A stretch of DNA of 64,000 bases from Sanguinoderma infundibulare (lineage: Eukaryota > Basidiomycota > Agaricomycetes > Polyporales > Polyporaceae), in assembly GCA_032821775.1 (NCBI GenBank), contig JAVLRN010000009.1:2542001-2606000 (forward strand). The letters run 5' to 3'. The position numbers and the translations under genes were made by a program. How positions within the stretch are numbered: position 1 is the stretch's first letter; each line of letters starts with the position of its first letter. Shown one piece after another: positions 56,160-64,000 of this stretch. The notes beneath the pieces were generated by a model. It was not told the DNA's origin. It worked only from the letters and a program-made list of their open reading frames with translations, and made no database searches.

Positions 56160-56256
56160 AGACGCCGAATCCGACTAATTCCAGCGAATTCCGCCGGAAT
56201 CCGCCGGAATCCGCCGGAATCCGACGGAATCCGGCGGAATATGCCCCATGGTTCAG
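56160..56256. repeat. GGAATCCG short-repeat block, inverted partner of 29074-29140
   Basis: About five copies of an ~11-bp CCGGAATCCG-type unit, ending in 32 bp (56225-56256) identical in reverse complement to 29074-29105. It lies ~80 bp from the stop codon of the intact HET gene. Confidence 0.7.
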
Positions 56257-56334
56257 GTGTTCTCACAAATCAGAGACGGAAGCGCTTTGCGTACGAAGGC
56301 GGGGGCATGGAAACACACCTGTTTACTGTAAGCC

Positions 56335-58392
56335 TCAAGCATTGATATTCCGATCCGAGTCCACAGCGAACCCGTGCGCTACTGTCTGTGCAGACGACGA
56401 TGAATCCACAATGAAGGGAGGAGCCCAGAGGTCGGTGCGCAGCGGTTGGGATGTTCCTTCCCTAAGAGGCGCAGTCTCGAAGATCTCTACCCCGAGTTCG
56501 TACGTTCTGTAGAAGTGAGGCGCGTCCCCCCACGATACAACGCTGAGATTGAGCTGGACCGTCAACCTCTGCGCGTCGGCGAAGCATGTATGGAACTGCT
56601 TGGACGCAAGCCCCGAAGCGAAGTACCACGTGGATACGTGGTCGGGATGGTGCTGCTCGTGTCTGACCGCGAACGTTCGTCGAGGCGTGGTCTCCGCGAT
56701 AGGCCCCAGGGAGTCGGCGGTCACCGCGCGCGGCGTACACTCGGACACGACGGCTCTCAACCGGCGACTGCTTCCTTCCGCACAGTCACAGGCTCCCAAA
56801 TCTATCCGAACGCCACGGCCGCCTCTACTGATCTCGAATCCGCGTCTCCGAGGGTATTCCAGGTCGAAGGCCGTGTCGTGCCAGATAGGCGCGACGACGA
56901 ATCCCTCCTTTTCCAGAAGCGACTGGCACCATCCGGTCAGGCGCACGTCGAAGGGGCCCTCACATTGGCTGAGTGCCACATAGATTTCCGCGTAAGCCTG
57001 GAAGGCCTGCGCAAGCGCCCGAGAAGGTCGATGTGGTACGTAGAGCTCTTGCAACTGGATGCTGTCCCGATGAGCGTTCAAGAATTCGTGAGATAGGCAC
57101 GTGGTGCGGAAGTAGAGCTCGCCGAGGAGGAAGTTGCCGTCTGCGCTGAGATCCTTGAGGCGGGAATCCTCGTCTCCGATGGACATCGTCGGCGCCAGGA
57201 ATGCGCCCACGAAGTACTCGTTTGATGTCAGCTCTTGGTTACGCAAGATCAAAGCGAGCAAGCGTCCCTCGCTGTCCTGACAGGCCAGAATGGCTAGGTG
57301 GATAGGGATGTTGGAGCAGGGCGTAGATTTGACTGTGAGCACGGGGACCGTCATACGAATGCCATGAGAGGTGGTCGTGTAGTCGGAGAGCGGACAGTTC
57401 GCCTTGAGCCGCTCGAGGAAGGTGTGCCGCGGGAGCACAGACGTTCTCGCAGACGACGCGAAGTCTCTGGGGGAAAGCGCGAACAGGTTCCGCACAGATG
57501 TGCCATCCCAGATGGACTGGCTTGGTTCCTCCCAGAAGTGGGTGGCGTCTGGCGGTTCGTCGTCTACGAGCTCGACGTTGTCTCGAAGCGCGAGACCCCA
57601 GATGAAGAGGCTCTGGTCCGACGTCTGCTTCAGCACCTCCTCTTGCAACCGGATGAAGGCGAAGCGTCCTTCGCCGTAGATCGCCGGGAGGTGGACGCCG
57701 AGGATGCCCATCAAGGAATAAGCCTCGTCCTCCTCCCTCGTCGTCTGTCGTCGTGACGCCCAAGATATGCGTCGCGCGACGCTGACCGTATCCAAGGATG
57801 CGTCGTGGGTCAAGATCGCGTAGTCGATTCCGGTCACTTGCTCGATGACGGTAGCGAGCATCGCCTTGGTGCCAAGAACGCGCCAGCCCTTGGAGAGGAA
57901 GACAAGAACGCGGGGGGCGATCAGTTCCTGGAGCGTCCACCCCCGAGAGAACCAGCGGCTGCGACGGAACTGCGAGTTCAGCGCGCGGGGTTCGTCGTCG
58001 TCGTCGACGTCGTGAAGATACGCGTAGCACACTTTCGCGTGCTGGTACCAGTTGAACATCGAGTTGATCGCCTCGGAGAGCTCCGAGCTGCTGCTCTTGT
58101 CGATGCAGCATATGTCGATCCAGACGCTGTCGAACCCGTGCTCGCGCGCGATAGCACAGCACTGCCGTATCTTCTCGGATAGCTTTGGAGGGATGGAATC
58201 CCGCTTCCGCCGGCTCGCGGGCCACAGCTTCGAACGAGCGGCCTTTTTCAGGATCTTCGTGACGTCCTCGAAGGTCTGCTCCGGGGGACCCTCGCCCTCT
58301 TTCATCCAGACATGGGAGATGATGGCGTACTGAACGTGGCGCGGCTCGTCGACCCATCGGAACTCGGCCGTCCTCGTGTCTAAGAGACGCAT
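56335..58392 (-). CDS. HET-domain heterokaryon-incompatibility protein, intact
   Basis: A single exon from ATG 58392 gives 685 aa. The HET core is complete: MRLLDTRTAEFRWVDE, YAIISHVW (~22-29), WIDICCIDKSSSSELSEAIN (~91-110), CYAYLHDVDDDDE, RSRWFSRGWTLQELIAP (~145-160), then AYSLMGILGVHLPAIYGEG and FIRLQEEV. HET proteins trigger programmed cell death after fusion of incompatible cells. The C-terminal ~400 aa have no second recognised domain; HET partners such as NACHT are absent, so this is a HET-only protein. Basidiomycetes carry many such genes and allorecognition has not been shown for most. It is in the same orientation as the truncated relative at 26712-29045. Confidence 0.88.
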   Translation of the reverse strand: MRLLDTRTAEFRWVDEPRHVQYAIISHVWMKEGEGPPEQTFEDVTKILKKAARSKLWPASRRKRDSIPPKLSEKIRQCCAIAREHGFDSVWIDICCIDKSSSSELSEAINSMFNWYQHAKVCYAYLHDVDDDDEPRALNSQFRRSRWFSRGWTLQELIAPRVLVFLSKGWRVLGTKAMLATVIEQVTGIDYAILTHDASLDTVSVARRISWASRRQTTREEDEAYSLMGILGVHLPAIYGEGRFAFIRLQEEVLKQTSDQSLFIWGLALRDNVELVDDEPPDATHFWEEPSQSIWDGTSVRNLFALSPRDFASSARTSVLPRHTFLERLKANCPLSDYTTTSHGIRMTVPVLTVKSTPCSNIPIHLAILACQDSEGRLLALILRNQELTSNEYFVGAFLAPTMSIGDEDSRLKDLSADGNFLLGELYFRTTCLSHEFLNAHRDSIQLQELYVPHRPSRALAQAFQAYAEIYVALSQCEGPFDVRLTGWCQSLLEKEGFVVAPIWHDTAFDLEYPRRRGFEISRGGRGVRIDLGACDCAEGSSRRLRAVVSECTPRAVTADSLGPIAETTPRRTFAVRHEQHHPDHVSTWYFASGLASKQFHTCFADAQRLTVQLNLSVVSWGDAPHFYRTYELGVEIFETAPLREGTSQPLRTDLWAPPFIVDSSSSAQTVAHGFAVDSDRNINA

Positions 58393-58441
58393 CCACGATC
58401 GTACATCTGCGGGTGATTAGGTTCAGTAGGAAGCGGCGGAA

Positions 58442-58699
58442 ATGACAGCCGATTGCAGCAAAACAGTAAGTAGGCCTTTCGAAAAGACAAACTCGTTCAG
58501 CTCGCCTACTTGCCCGAGCCCGATCTCACCCCCAATTTGACAGGCAGGCGGCAAGGGCGGGCAGGAAGCGGTATTCGTGGAGACTGGGCATCCTCCCCAG
58601 CGACCGACTGTCAGATCGTGGCTCGGAAGGGCTCGACAAAGTAAGCGAGCCGAACGAGTTTTTATTCCGAGGGCCTACTGGTTTGCAATCAGTTGTCAT
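58442..58699. mobile_element. ~258-bp foldback (MITE-like) element
   Basis: The left ~80 bp and right ~80 bp are imperfect reverse complements. Shared text includes ATGACA...GATTGC at the ends, GTAGGCC, and an internal AAACTCGTTC[A/G]GCTCGC[C/T]TACTT stretch (58489-58511 against 58639-58661) with only two mismatches. It lies between the promoters of the HET gene and the esterase gene and codes for nothing. No target-site duplication could be fixed. Confidence 0.6.
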
Positions 58700-59266
58700 A
58701 CGTGTCGATACGCACATTACACGTTACGAGCTTGAGGTGAGGTGTCGCTGGTCACGTCCAGGATGTGACTTCAAAATCAAGGTCTCGTCAAATGTCTCGT
58801 CCGCATGAGCAATCTCAACACGAACCAACAAGAGCGAACTGGCCAACTGCGAAGTCGAGTCAAGAGGAGGAGACACCCAGAAGCGTTGAGAATCTAGATG
58901 TGCCCCTGCCAGTGGTCGCGCCGACTTCAAAATCAGATCCCTTGTCCACATGAAGAAGGACAATGCGTACCGAGAAACGGTGAAGTGGCCGACAGTAGAG
59001 GAGGTCAAGTTGAGGGGGTGTGAGAAGTGCCCACAGCGGATTTAATACGCCGCACTGCCCCGCCAATGCGCTGTTGGCGGAACTTGGCGAGCGTTCACGT
59101 AAAGTCGTGCCAAAAGCATCGTTCTTCTGCGCAGCCAGGCTACCGACGTCAACCGCATTCGATTTGCTGTGTACTGATTTCGGATGAAAAAGCGTCATAC
59201 AACGACACCGCAACACTGGTACGCGCATTGCTCCAACACTCGTCCAACCCAATGGCCCGCAACCCC

Positions 59267-60481
59267 TCACGCGATGCCGAAGAACTCGAGATACTGCTGC
59301 TCGAAGAGTGGGACGGTGTGGCCCACGCCCTGCGCGAGGATTGCCTGGAAGTTCGGGCCAAACGTCGCGTTCGAGTAGCCCGCGGGGAGGAACGGCTCGG
59401 ACACGTTCGACCGCGGCGCGCTCGGGTACCCGAACACCGTCGTCCACTGCTTGATCTCCTCGAAGAAGTTCTGCGGGAAGAGCGTCGTATCGCTGACACG
59501 CGCGGGGGCCCGTTAATGCCACCATCCTCTATCGACTGCACGTGAATCTGGAATCACTCACGCGGTCCCATGCCAAACCTGCATCTTCGGCCTCGCACCG
59601 GTGAAGCCAGGGAACGCATTGAACACCCTCTGCGCCCACTGCGCGCCGGTCAACACTAGGTCCCCCTCCGCGCACTGCTCGTTCCACGAGTCGTCCGGCT
59701 CGCCGGGCAGCGCGAAGCACCCGAACGCGACACCCGAGTCGACGACCCCGGCGCGGAACACGTCCGGGTACGCACCCGCGAGCACGCTCGTCATCATCGC
59801 GCCCGAGGACGTGCCGGCGGCGAAGACGCGGGACGGGTCGACGCCCCAGTTGGCGAGCGCGAAGCGCGCAGCAGACGCGATCCCGAGCGAGTCCCCGCCG
59901 CCGTTGTGGGTGAGCGTCGCGGTGGAGGAGACGTCCCAGCAGGTGCCCGGGTGGGGCTGCGGCACCGGCGCGAGCGCGAGCGTGAGCCGAGCGGTGGGTA
60001 ACCGGAGGTCGGGAGAGGGGAGGGGAAACGATGTCAGTGGGCCCGACAGTGATCTAAGGACAGGGACGGAGCTCGTAGACTCACGGAGGAGGGGAAGAGG
60101 ACGACGTAGCCAAACGTCTCGGAGAGGGAGGCAAACTTGGAGCCTTCGAAGTACTCTTGTGCAGTACCGGTGCAGACTGTGTTATACGTAGGGCATCACG
60201 TTAGACCCGGACAGCATATATGCGGTCAGTAGGTTCGAGAAACGAGACATACAATGGCTCGCGACGATCAGCACTGGGTTGGCAGCGACCTTCGCGGGCT
60301 TGTAGACGAACATGAGGACATTGTTCGGGTTCGGGCCAAAATTGAATATCTGGGTGAGCGTCGAGGCGGGGATCGAGGCCAGGCCGGTGGTGGCTGCCGG
60401 GACGGGGGACGACAAGGCGAAGACGAGTTGGATAAGAGGTAGGAGGGCGATGACGCCCAGCGCGTACTTGAACGAGAACAT
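59267..60481 (-). CDS. CE1-type acetyl xylan / feruloyl esterase
   Basis: This is a secreted carbohydrate esterase that removes acyl groups from plant cell-wall xylan. Four exons fit: 60481-60253, 60176-60085, 59956-59562 and 59492-59267, giving 313 aa with closing phases. A signal peptide occupies residues 1-22 (cleavage near VFA-LSS). The motifs are SHFCTGTAQEYF, FGYVVLFPSS, CWDVSS, GGDSLGI and the nucleophile elbow GTSSG (Ser ~157). MQVWHGTADTTLFPQNFFEEI follows, with the acid in this region, and the C-terminal GVGHTVP supplies the histidine. No CBM1 cellulose-binding module is present. The family also contains PHB-depolymerase-like esterases, so substrate is inferred. The gene supports a plant-degrading lifestyle. 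Confidence 0.9.
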
Positions 60482-61532
60482 CTTGGGAAGCGACCGGGAG
60501 CTCTGGAGATGTCGTTCCTCGTGCCGGTTCTCATCCTCATATACTCCTCGAACTCAATGGTCGAGCAACCGCATCTGACCACCTGTCCGGAAAAGCAGCA
60601 AGGCCAGAAACGGGCGACACTTTGCTGCCCACGTAGATCTAAGTTTGACCGTGGAAGAACAACGAAATATAGACTCACGAGTGCAAGCAGAGCTCCTCTC
60701 CCTCCACTGGTGTGCGCTTTCCTTCCGTTAGGCTTCGGCTTCGCTTCGCAAGCGGCATCACAGATAGTCGAGTCCTCGATACACTTGAACGCAGAGATTT
60801 ATTGTGGGCGGCGTGGTGATGGACGACGCGCCGCACATCGCGATGCCTGCATCGACAATTCGAGGCTTCGAACCCAGTGCTGTGTCACTGCGCACGCCTC
60901 GGGGCGGAGTGTCAACGGTGGCAATAACGTGCGTCAAGCCATGTAATCGTTGCTCGGATCCTTTCGAGGTCACCAGTCGAGGGCTTCATGGGTGTCGACG
61001 GCCTTCACGGGCAAGCCTGGCTGGCCGATCCCAGGTTCATCTCTGTGGGAAGTACGCAGTAAGGTGGTCGACTCCTCGGAAACTGTATCCTGTTGCGAAA
61101 CGCGATCCCGCTTCCGGAATGGGTGCTTGCTGACCTGAAGAAGTGATAATAATGATGCATGTGTAGGGAGGTTCCTGAGGGATGTCATGTCAATCCCCCA
61201 TTCCGCCTGCATACCGATGTGGTCAGTAGTCCAGTGATACACTCCCCTGGACGCGTCGATTTGCAGGCGGAGACTCGGACAGGCAGGGGGCTCGACGCGG
61301 TTGACGGTGACGGTTGTCGGGTTTAAACCCCGGTTATACGAGGTAAATCGCCCGTAGCGTGCAGGTGCCCCGCTGCGGTACCTCTCGAGCCGGCCGCGCC
61401 GACTCGCGCACTCCTCCCCCGATCCGACCGCGTCCGCTGACGTACGGGCTCCCTCCTCGCTAGGAGTTAGGAGTTTGAGGAGCGCGAGCCTGGCTTACAG
61501 CGGTAGAGACGGGGTCCGCTGATCCCCCAATT
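60482..61532. other. Intergenic stretch leading into the retroelement
   Basis: No gene is supported. From ~61260 the sequence becomes very GC-rich and probably belongs to the 5' non-coding/terminal region of the DIRS-type element. Its left terminus could not be located. Confidence 0.35.
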
Positions 61533-61615
61533 CTCTCTCACCGCCCGCCAGGTAAGCACGCCTTGTGTAGCGCATGACCGCGTCGTGCCTCACTGACTCT
61601 CTCACCGCCCGCCAG
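61533..61615 (+). repeat. 19-bp direct repeat bracketing a possible 64-bp 5'-UTR intron
   Basis: CTCTCTCACCGCCCGCCAG occurs at 61533-61551 and 61597-61615. The first copy is followed by GTAAGC, a good splice donor, and the second ends in CAG, so removing 61552-61615 leaves one copy. Confidence 0.6.
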
Positions 61616-61675
61616 CTTTGCGTAGTTTGTATTTCGCTAGAATCAAAACATCTTTCGGATCACACACACACCCCT

Positions 61676-62920
61676 ATGGGACCCTCCGAAAATGCAAACG
61701 ACCGGCTCTCGCTCGCGCACCGCGCAGCTGTCTCAAAATGCGAGCAAGTCATCGATAACTACTGCAAACAGCGTGTTTCGAGAGCAGCAGCAGTGCGACT
61801 ACTCACTACGACACTGTCTGCCACGGAAGCCGGACTGGACGAGGTCACAGTCGAGTCTTCTCTCGACTCCTATCTCAAGCAGCTCGACGAAGCCGAGAAG
61901 CTCAGAGCAGACGCAGCTGCTCAACTGGGCAAACGATTCAGTGGAGGATCTAAAGGCAGAACCGATGCAGCAAAGGGAAATCCGAACACAGCCAATGAAC
62001 TTGTACAGGGTGCGTCCACCTCTACACGCACACGCACCACTACCATTTCCCACCGCTCGAGCGCACAACCGGCCTCTTCACACCATCGTTCCTCACCCGA
62101 GAACTCCTCGGACGGATCTTCATCCGAAGAACGAGACCGGAAGCGAAGACGAGCCGACCCATCGAAATACGCCTGGGCCACCCCTCTCGCTACCGCCTCA
62201 GGTCAGCTCAGACCCGAGCTTCAGAAAACACTCGGCCTTCTCCGGGAGTATGCCAAGGACATCAAATTCTGTAAAGCAAACCTCGTTAACTCTGGAACAG
62301 CGCCTGAGTTCCCCGACGCAGAATGGAATAACGTCCTCCTCGGAAGGCCTGTCGACCTCGACCGAGTCCTCAGCAACCAGTACGCCCTCACAGTCGATGA
62401 GAAACATGCTGAAAGCATCGGAGACCTCGAGCTCACCTACAAAGCCGCTGCTCCTATCAAGGTTATCCGATCTGCCGGAGACTGGGTTATCGCTTACCAG
62501 CGTGCCAGCCTCGCCATCGCCTTCGCTTTCCCGCACCGGCGATCTGAACTCGACACTTATCAGCAACATATCTTCGGCCTCTTCGCGGCCGTCGATCCTT
62601 CCCTTCAGCAGCGCATCATCGATTATGACCGCGCCGTCCGCAAACGCGTCGGGTCAGTTCGAGACACTCTACTCACCGACTTCGACCGTTTCAGCGATCT
62701 CCGCACACAATTTGTCGACTCAGGGGGAGCTTGCGCTTCCTCCACAAACCCTCAGCAAGCGAATTCAAACCGACCAGGAGGACGTCCGCGTCGCAGCCGC
62801 AAAGCATGTCTGCGCTGGAACCGGGGAATCTGTACCTCAACAGATTGCCGTTTCCGACACGTTTGCGACACATGCGGAGCCAACCACACCAGTCGCGACT
62901 GTCGCAGGGGCCCGCAATGA
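61676..62920 (+). CDS. gag-like ORF1 of a DIRS-type retroelement
   Basis: A 414-aa frame from ATG 61676 (MGPSENANDRLSLAHRAAV). The frame is open upstream to 61574, but those codons look like leader. It has a helical N-terminal region, a Ser/Arg-rich linker (SSDGSSSEERDRKRRR), a globular middle (WATPLATASGQLRPELQKTL, QRASLAIAFAFPHRRSEL) and a C-terminal basic segment with CLRWNRGICTSTDCRFRH then CDTCGANHTSRDC, a double cysteine/histidine finger typical of ORF1 proteins in basidiomycete DIRS-like elements. It would package element RNA. It overlaps ORF2 by ~296 bp in a different frame. The intact frame suggests a recent copy. Confidence 0.75.
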   Translation: MGPSENANDRLSLAHRAAVSKCEQVIDNYCKQRVSRAAAVRLLTTTLSATEAGLDEVTVESSLDSYLKQLDEAEKLRADAAAQLGKRFSGGSKGRTDAAKGNPNTANELVQGASTSTRTRTTTISHRSSAQPASSHHRSSPENSSDGSSSEERDRKRRRADPSKYAWATPLATASGQLRPELQKTLGLLREYAKDIKFCKANLVNSGTAPEFPDAEWNNVLLGRPVDLDRVLSNQYALTVDEKHAESIGDLELTYKAAAPIKVIRSAGDWVIAYQRASLAIAFAFPHRRSELDTYQQHIFGLFAAVDPSLQQRIIDYDRAVRKRVGSVRDTLLTDFDRFSDLRTQFVDSGGACASSTNPQQANSNRPGGRPRRSRKACLRWNRGICTSTDCRFRHVCDTCGANHTSRDCRRGPQ

Positions 62921-64000
62921 TCCCTTTTACGAAATTGCTCGCCCACGCCACCTTCGCCGGTTGATCTGGGCGGATCACGATGAACCACATCATCGTTTTT
63001 CTGACATATCTTTTACTCATCTGCCAGTCCCTGACGTCCCGCCCGAAGTCCGAGCGGATCCTGTTGTCAATTCCACGCTCGCCGCACGTCCAGATCTCTT
63101 TAAGATCATCACTCCCATCAAAGTCGACGTTTTCGAAACTCTACTGCGCGACCATCCGAATCAACCTTTCGTTCACTCCGTTTGCCGCGGCCTTCGAGAA
63201 GGTTTCTGGCCCTTTGCGGATGAAAAACCAGACTATTATCCGGATACTTGGGACGAGAGAAGGCCACCTTTAGCCGATGAACGCGCACGTCAGTTCCTTC
63301 GAGACCAGCGAGATGAGGAAGTATCTCTCGGCCGCTACTCTCCGTCTTTCGGAAAGAACTTGCTGCCCGGCATGTACTCTATGCCAATCCATGTCGTACC
63401 TAAACCTCATTCCGACAAACTTCGACTCGTTAATGACCAGAGTGCCGGTCATTACTCTCTCAACTCTATGATCCGCCCGGAAGCCATCAAAGGAGCGGTC
63501 CTAGACGGTATGCCCGTTTTTGGAGCAGATATTCGTCGTATCCGACGCCAATTCCCGCAAGAACCGCTTATCATTTGGAAATCAGACGTCTCTCAGGCCT
63601 ACCGCCGTATGCCGGTCTCGCCGTACTGGCAGATCCGGCAGATTGTCACCATCGACGGCCAATGCCATGTTGACCGATGCAATCTTTTCGGCGGTCGCGG
63701 TTCTCTTCGAATTTGGCTAGCCTTTTACTCGCTCGTCGTCTGGATCGCCATCACTAAACGAGGTGTCAGAATTGTCGCTGTCTATGTCGATGACAACTAT
63801 GGTGTCGAACTCCTCCGTCGAGCTCTTTGGTATTCTGCTTCTCATTGCTACAAACCCACAGACCAAACACGCATTCTGCGTGTCTGGGACGAACTCGGCG
63901 TCTCGCATGATCCTCCCAAGCAGGAAGCCGACCCCTCTCTCCGAGTAATCGGTTTCCTCTGCGACGCCCACTCCTGCACTGCTTCCTTGCCCCCCGAATC
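62625..64000 (+). CDS. Reverse transcriptase ORF2 of a DIRS-type retroelement (3' end outside window)
   Basis: The frame is open from ATG 62625 to the window edge (>458 codons). It shows LPGMYSMPIHVVPKPHSDKL with RLVNDQSAGHYSLN, WKSDVSQAYRRMPVSPYW (the first catalytic Asp), HVDRCNLFGG, and the catalytic YVDD at residues ~387-390, followed by LRVIGFLCDA. This arrangement (DVS.AYR, HVD...FG, YVDD) matches the DIRS/tyrosine-recombinase class rather than Gypsy or Copia. RNase H, a methyltransferase-like domain and a tyrosine recombinase would be expected to the right. Any start further 3' is possible, since translation may depend on ORF1. There is no stop or frameshift in the visible part. Confidence 0.8.
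   Translation, partial: MTAPSANASGQFETLYSPTSTVSAISAHNLSTQGELALPPQTLSKRIQTDQEDVRVAAAKHVCAGTGESVPQQIAVSDTFATHAEPTTPVATVAGARNDPFYEIARPRHLRRLIWADHDEPHHRFSDISFTHLPVPDVPPEVRADPVVNSTLAARPDLFKIITPIKVDVFETLLRDHPNQPFVHSVCRGLREGFWPFADEKPDYYPDTWDERRPPLADERARQFLRDQRDEEVSLGRYSPSFGKNLLPGMYSMPIHVVPKPHSDKLRLVNDQSAGHYSLNSMIRPEAIKGAVLDGMPVFGADIRRIRRQFPQEPLIIWKSDVSQAYRRMPVSPYWQIRQIVTIDGQCHVDRCNLFGGRGSLRIWLAFYSLVVWIAITKRGVRIVAVYVDDNYGVELLRRALWYSASHCYKPTDQTRILRVWDELGVSHDPPKQEADPSLRVIGFLCDAHSCTASLPPE

Noticed and set aside
29074..56256. A single giant transposon bounded by the inverted GGAATCCG blocks
   Set aside because: The interval contains NSE4, a conserved housekeeping gene, and no transposase, recombinase or captain-like gene. 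The shared ends are only 32 bp with no target-site duplication.
57239..58396. 385-codon minus-strand frame overlapping the HET gene
   Set aside because: It is Arg-rich out-of-frame text created by GC-rich codons. The 685-codon frame carries all HET motifs.

Overview
This window is fungal nuclear DNA, almost certainly from a wood-decay type basidiomycete (Agaricomycetes; Polyporales would fit). The evidence is GC-rich coding sequence, genes cut by many 45-75 bp introns with GTRNGT donors, HET and KDZ-associated families, an F-box/WD40 family and a carbohydrate esterase. Gene models were spliced by hand. I accepted them when the exon phases closed exactly and family motifs ran across the junctions. 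No database search was possible.

1-27 kb. A ~3.1 kb unit holding an F-box-like/WD40 gene lies at 349-3463 (minus) and again, inverted and diverged, at 23633-26744 (plus). The ~20 kb between the arms carries a carnitine acetyltransferase (5248-8815, minus), a small unknown gene (9508-10091, minus), a secreted/single-pass membrane protein with two hairpin-bearing introns (11842-15007, plus), a nitronate monooxygenase (16229-17641, minus) and a MIOS/Sea4-like GATOR2/SEACAT subunit (18389-22274, plus). Left of the first arm is the 5' end of an unidentified minus-strand gene (1-251).

26.7-44 kb. A HET-domain gene that has lost its N-terminal core (26712-29045, minus) borders a repeat-rich tract. 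Next come a small gene built from tandemly duplicated exon-intron units (30040-30850), a run of broken copies of conserved genes and two intact genes. The broken copies are an HRD1-like E3 ligase with an in-frame stop and no RING finger, a MED7 stub, a cytochrome b5-type remnant and a KDZ-associated CxC5-type gene with an in-frame TGA. The intact genes are a T5orf172-domain protein (34646-35498) and the Smc5/6 kleisin NSE4 (35887-37317).

44.6-53.5 kb. This cluster holds only lineage-specific genes: two adjacent diverged paralogues on the minus strand (44588-47276 and 47666-49881), a 348-aa cysteine-rich gene (50302-51348, plus) and a zinc-finger gene whose first intron has an AT donor (51622-53436, minus). 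I recognise no known system here. It is the best candidate in the window for something undescribed.

53.5-64 kb. A 46-bp minisatellite and other short repeats lead into an intact HET gene (56335-58392, minus), a foldback MITE-like element, a CE1-type acetyl xylan/feruloyl esterase (59267-60481, minus) and a DIRS-type retroelement (gag-like ORF plus reverse transcriptase) that runs off the right edge.
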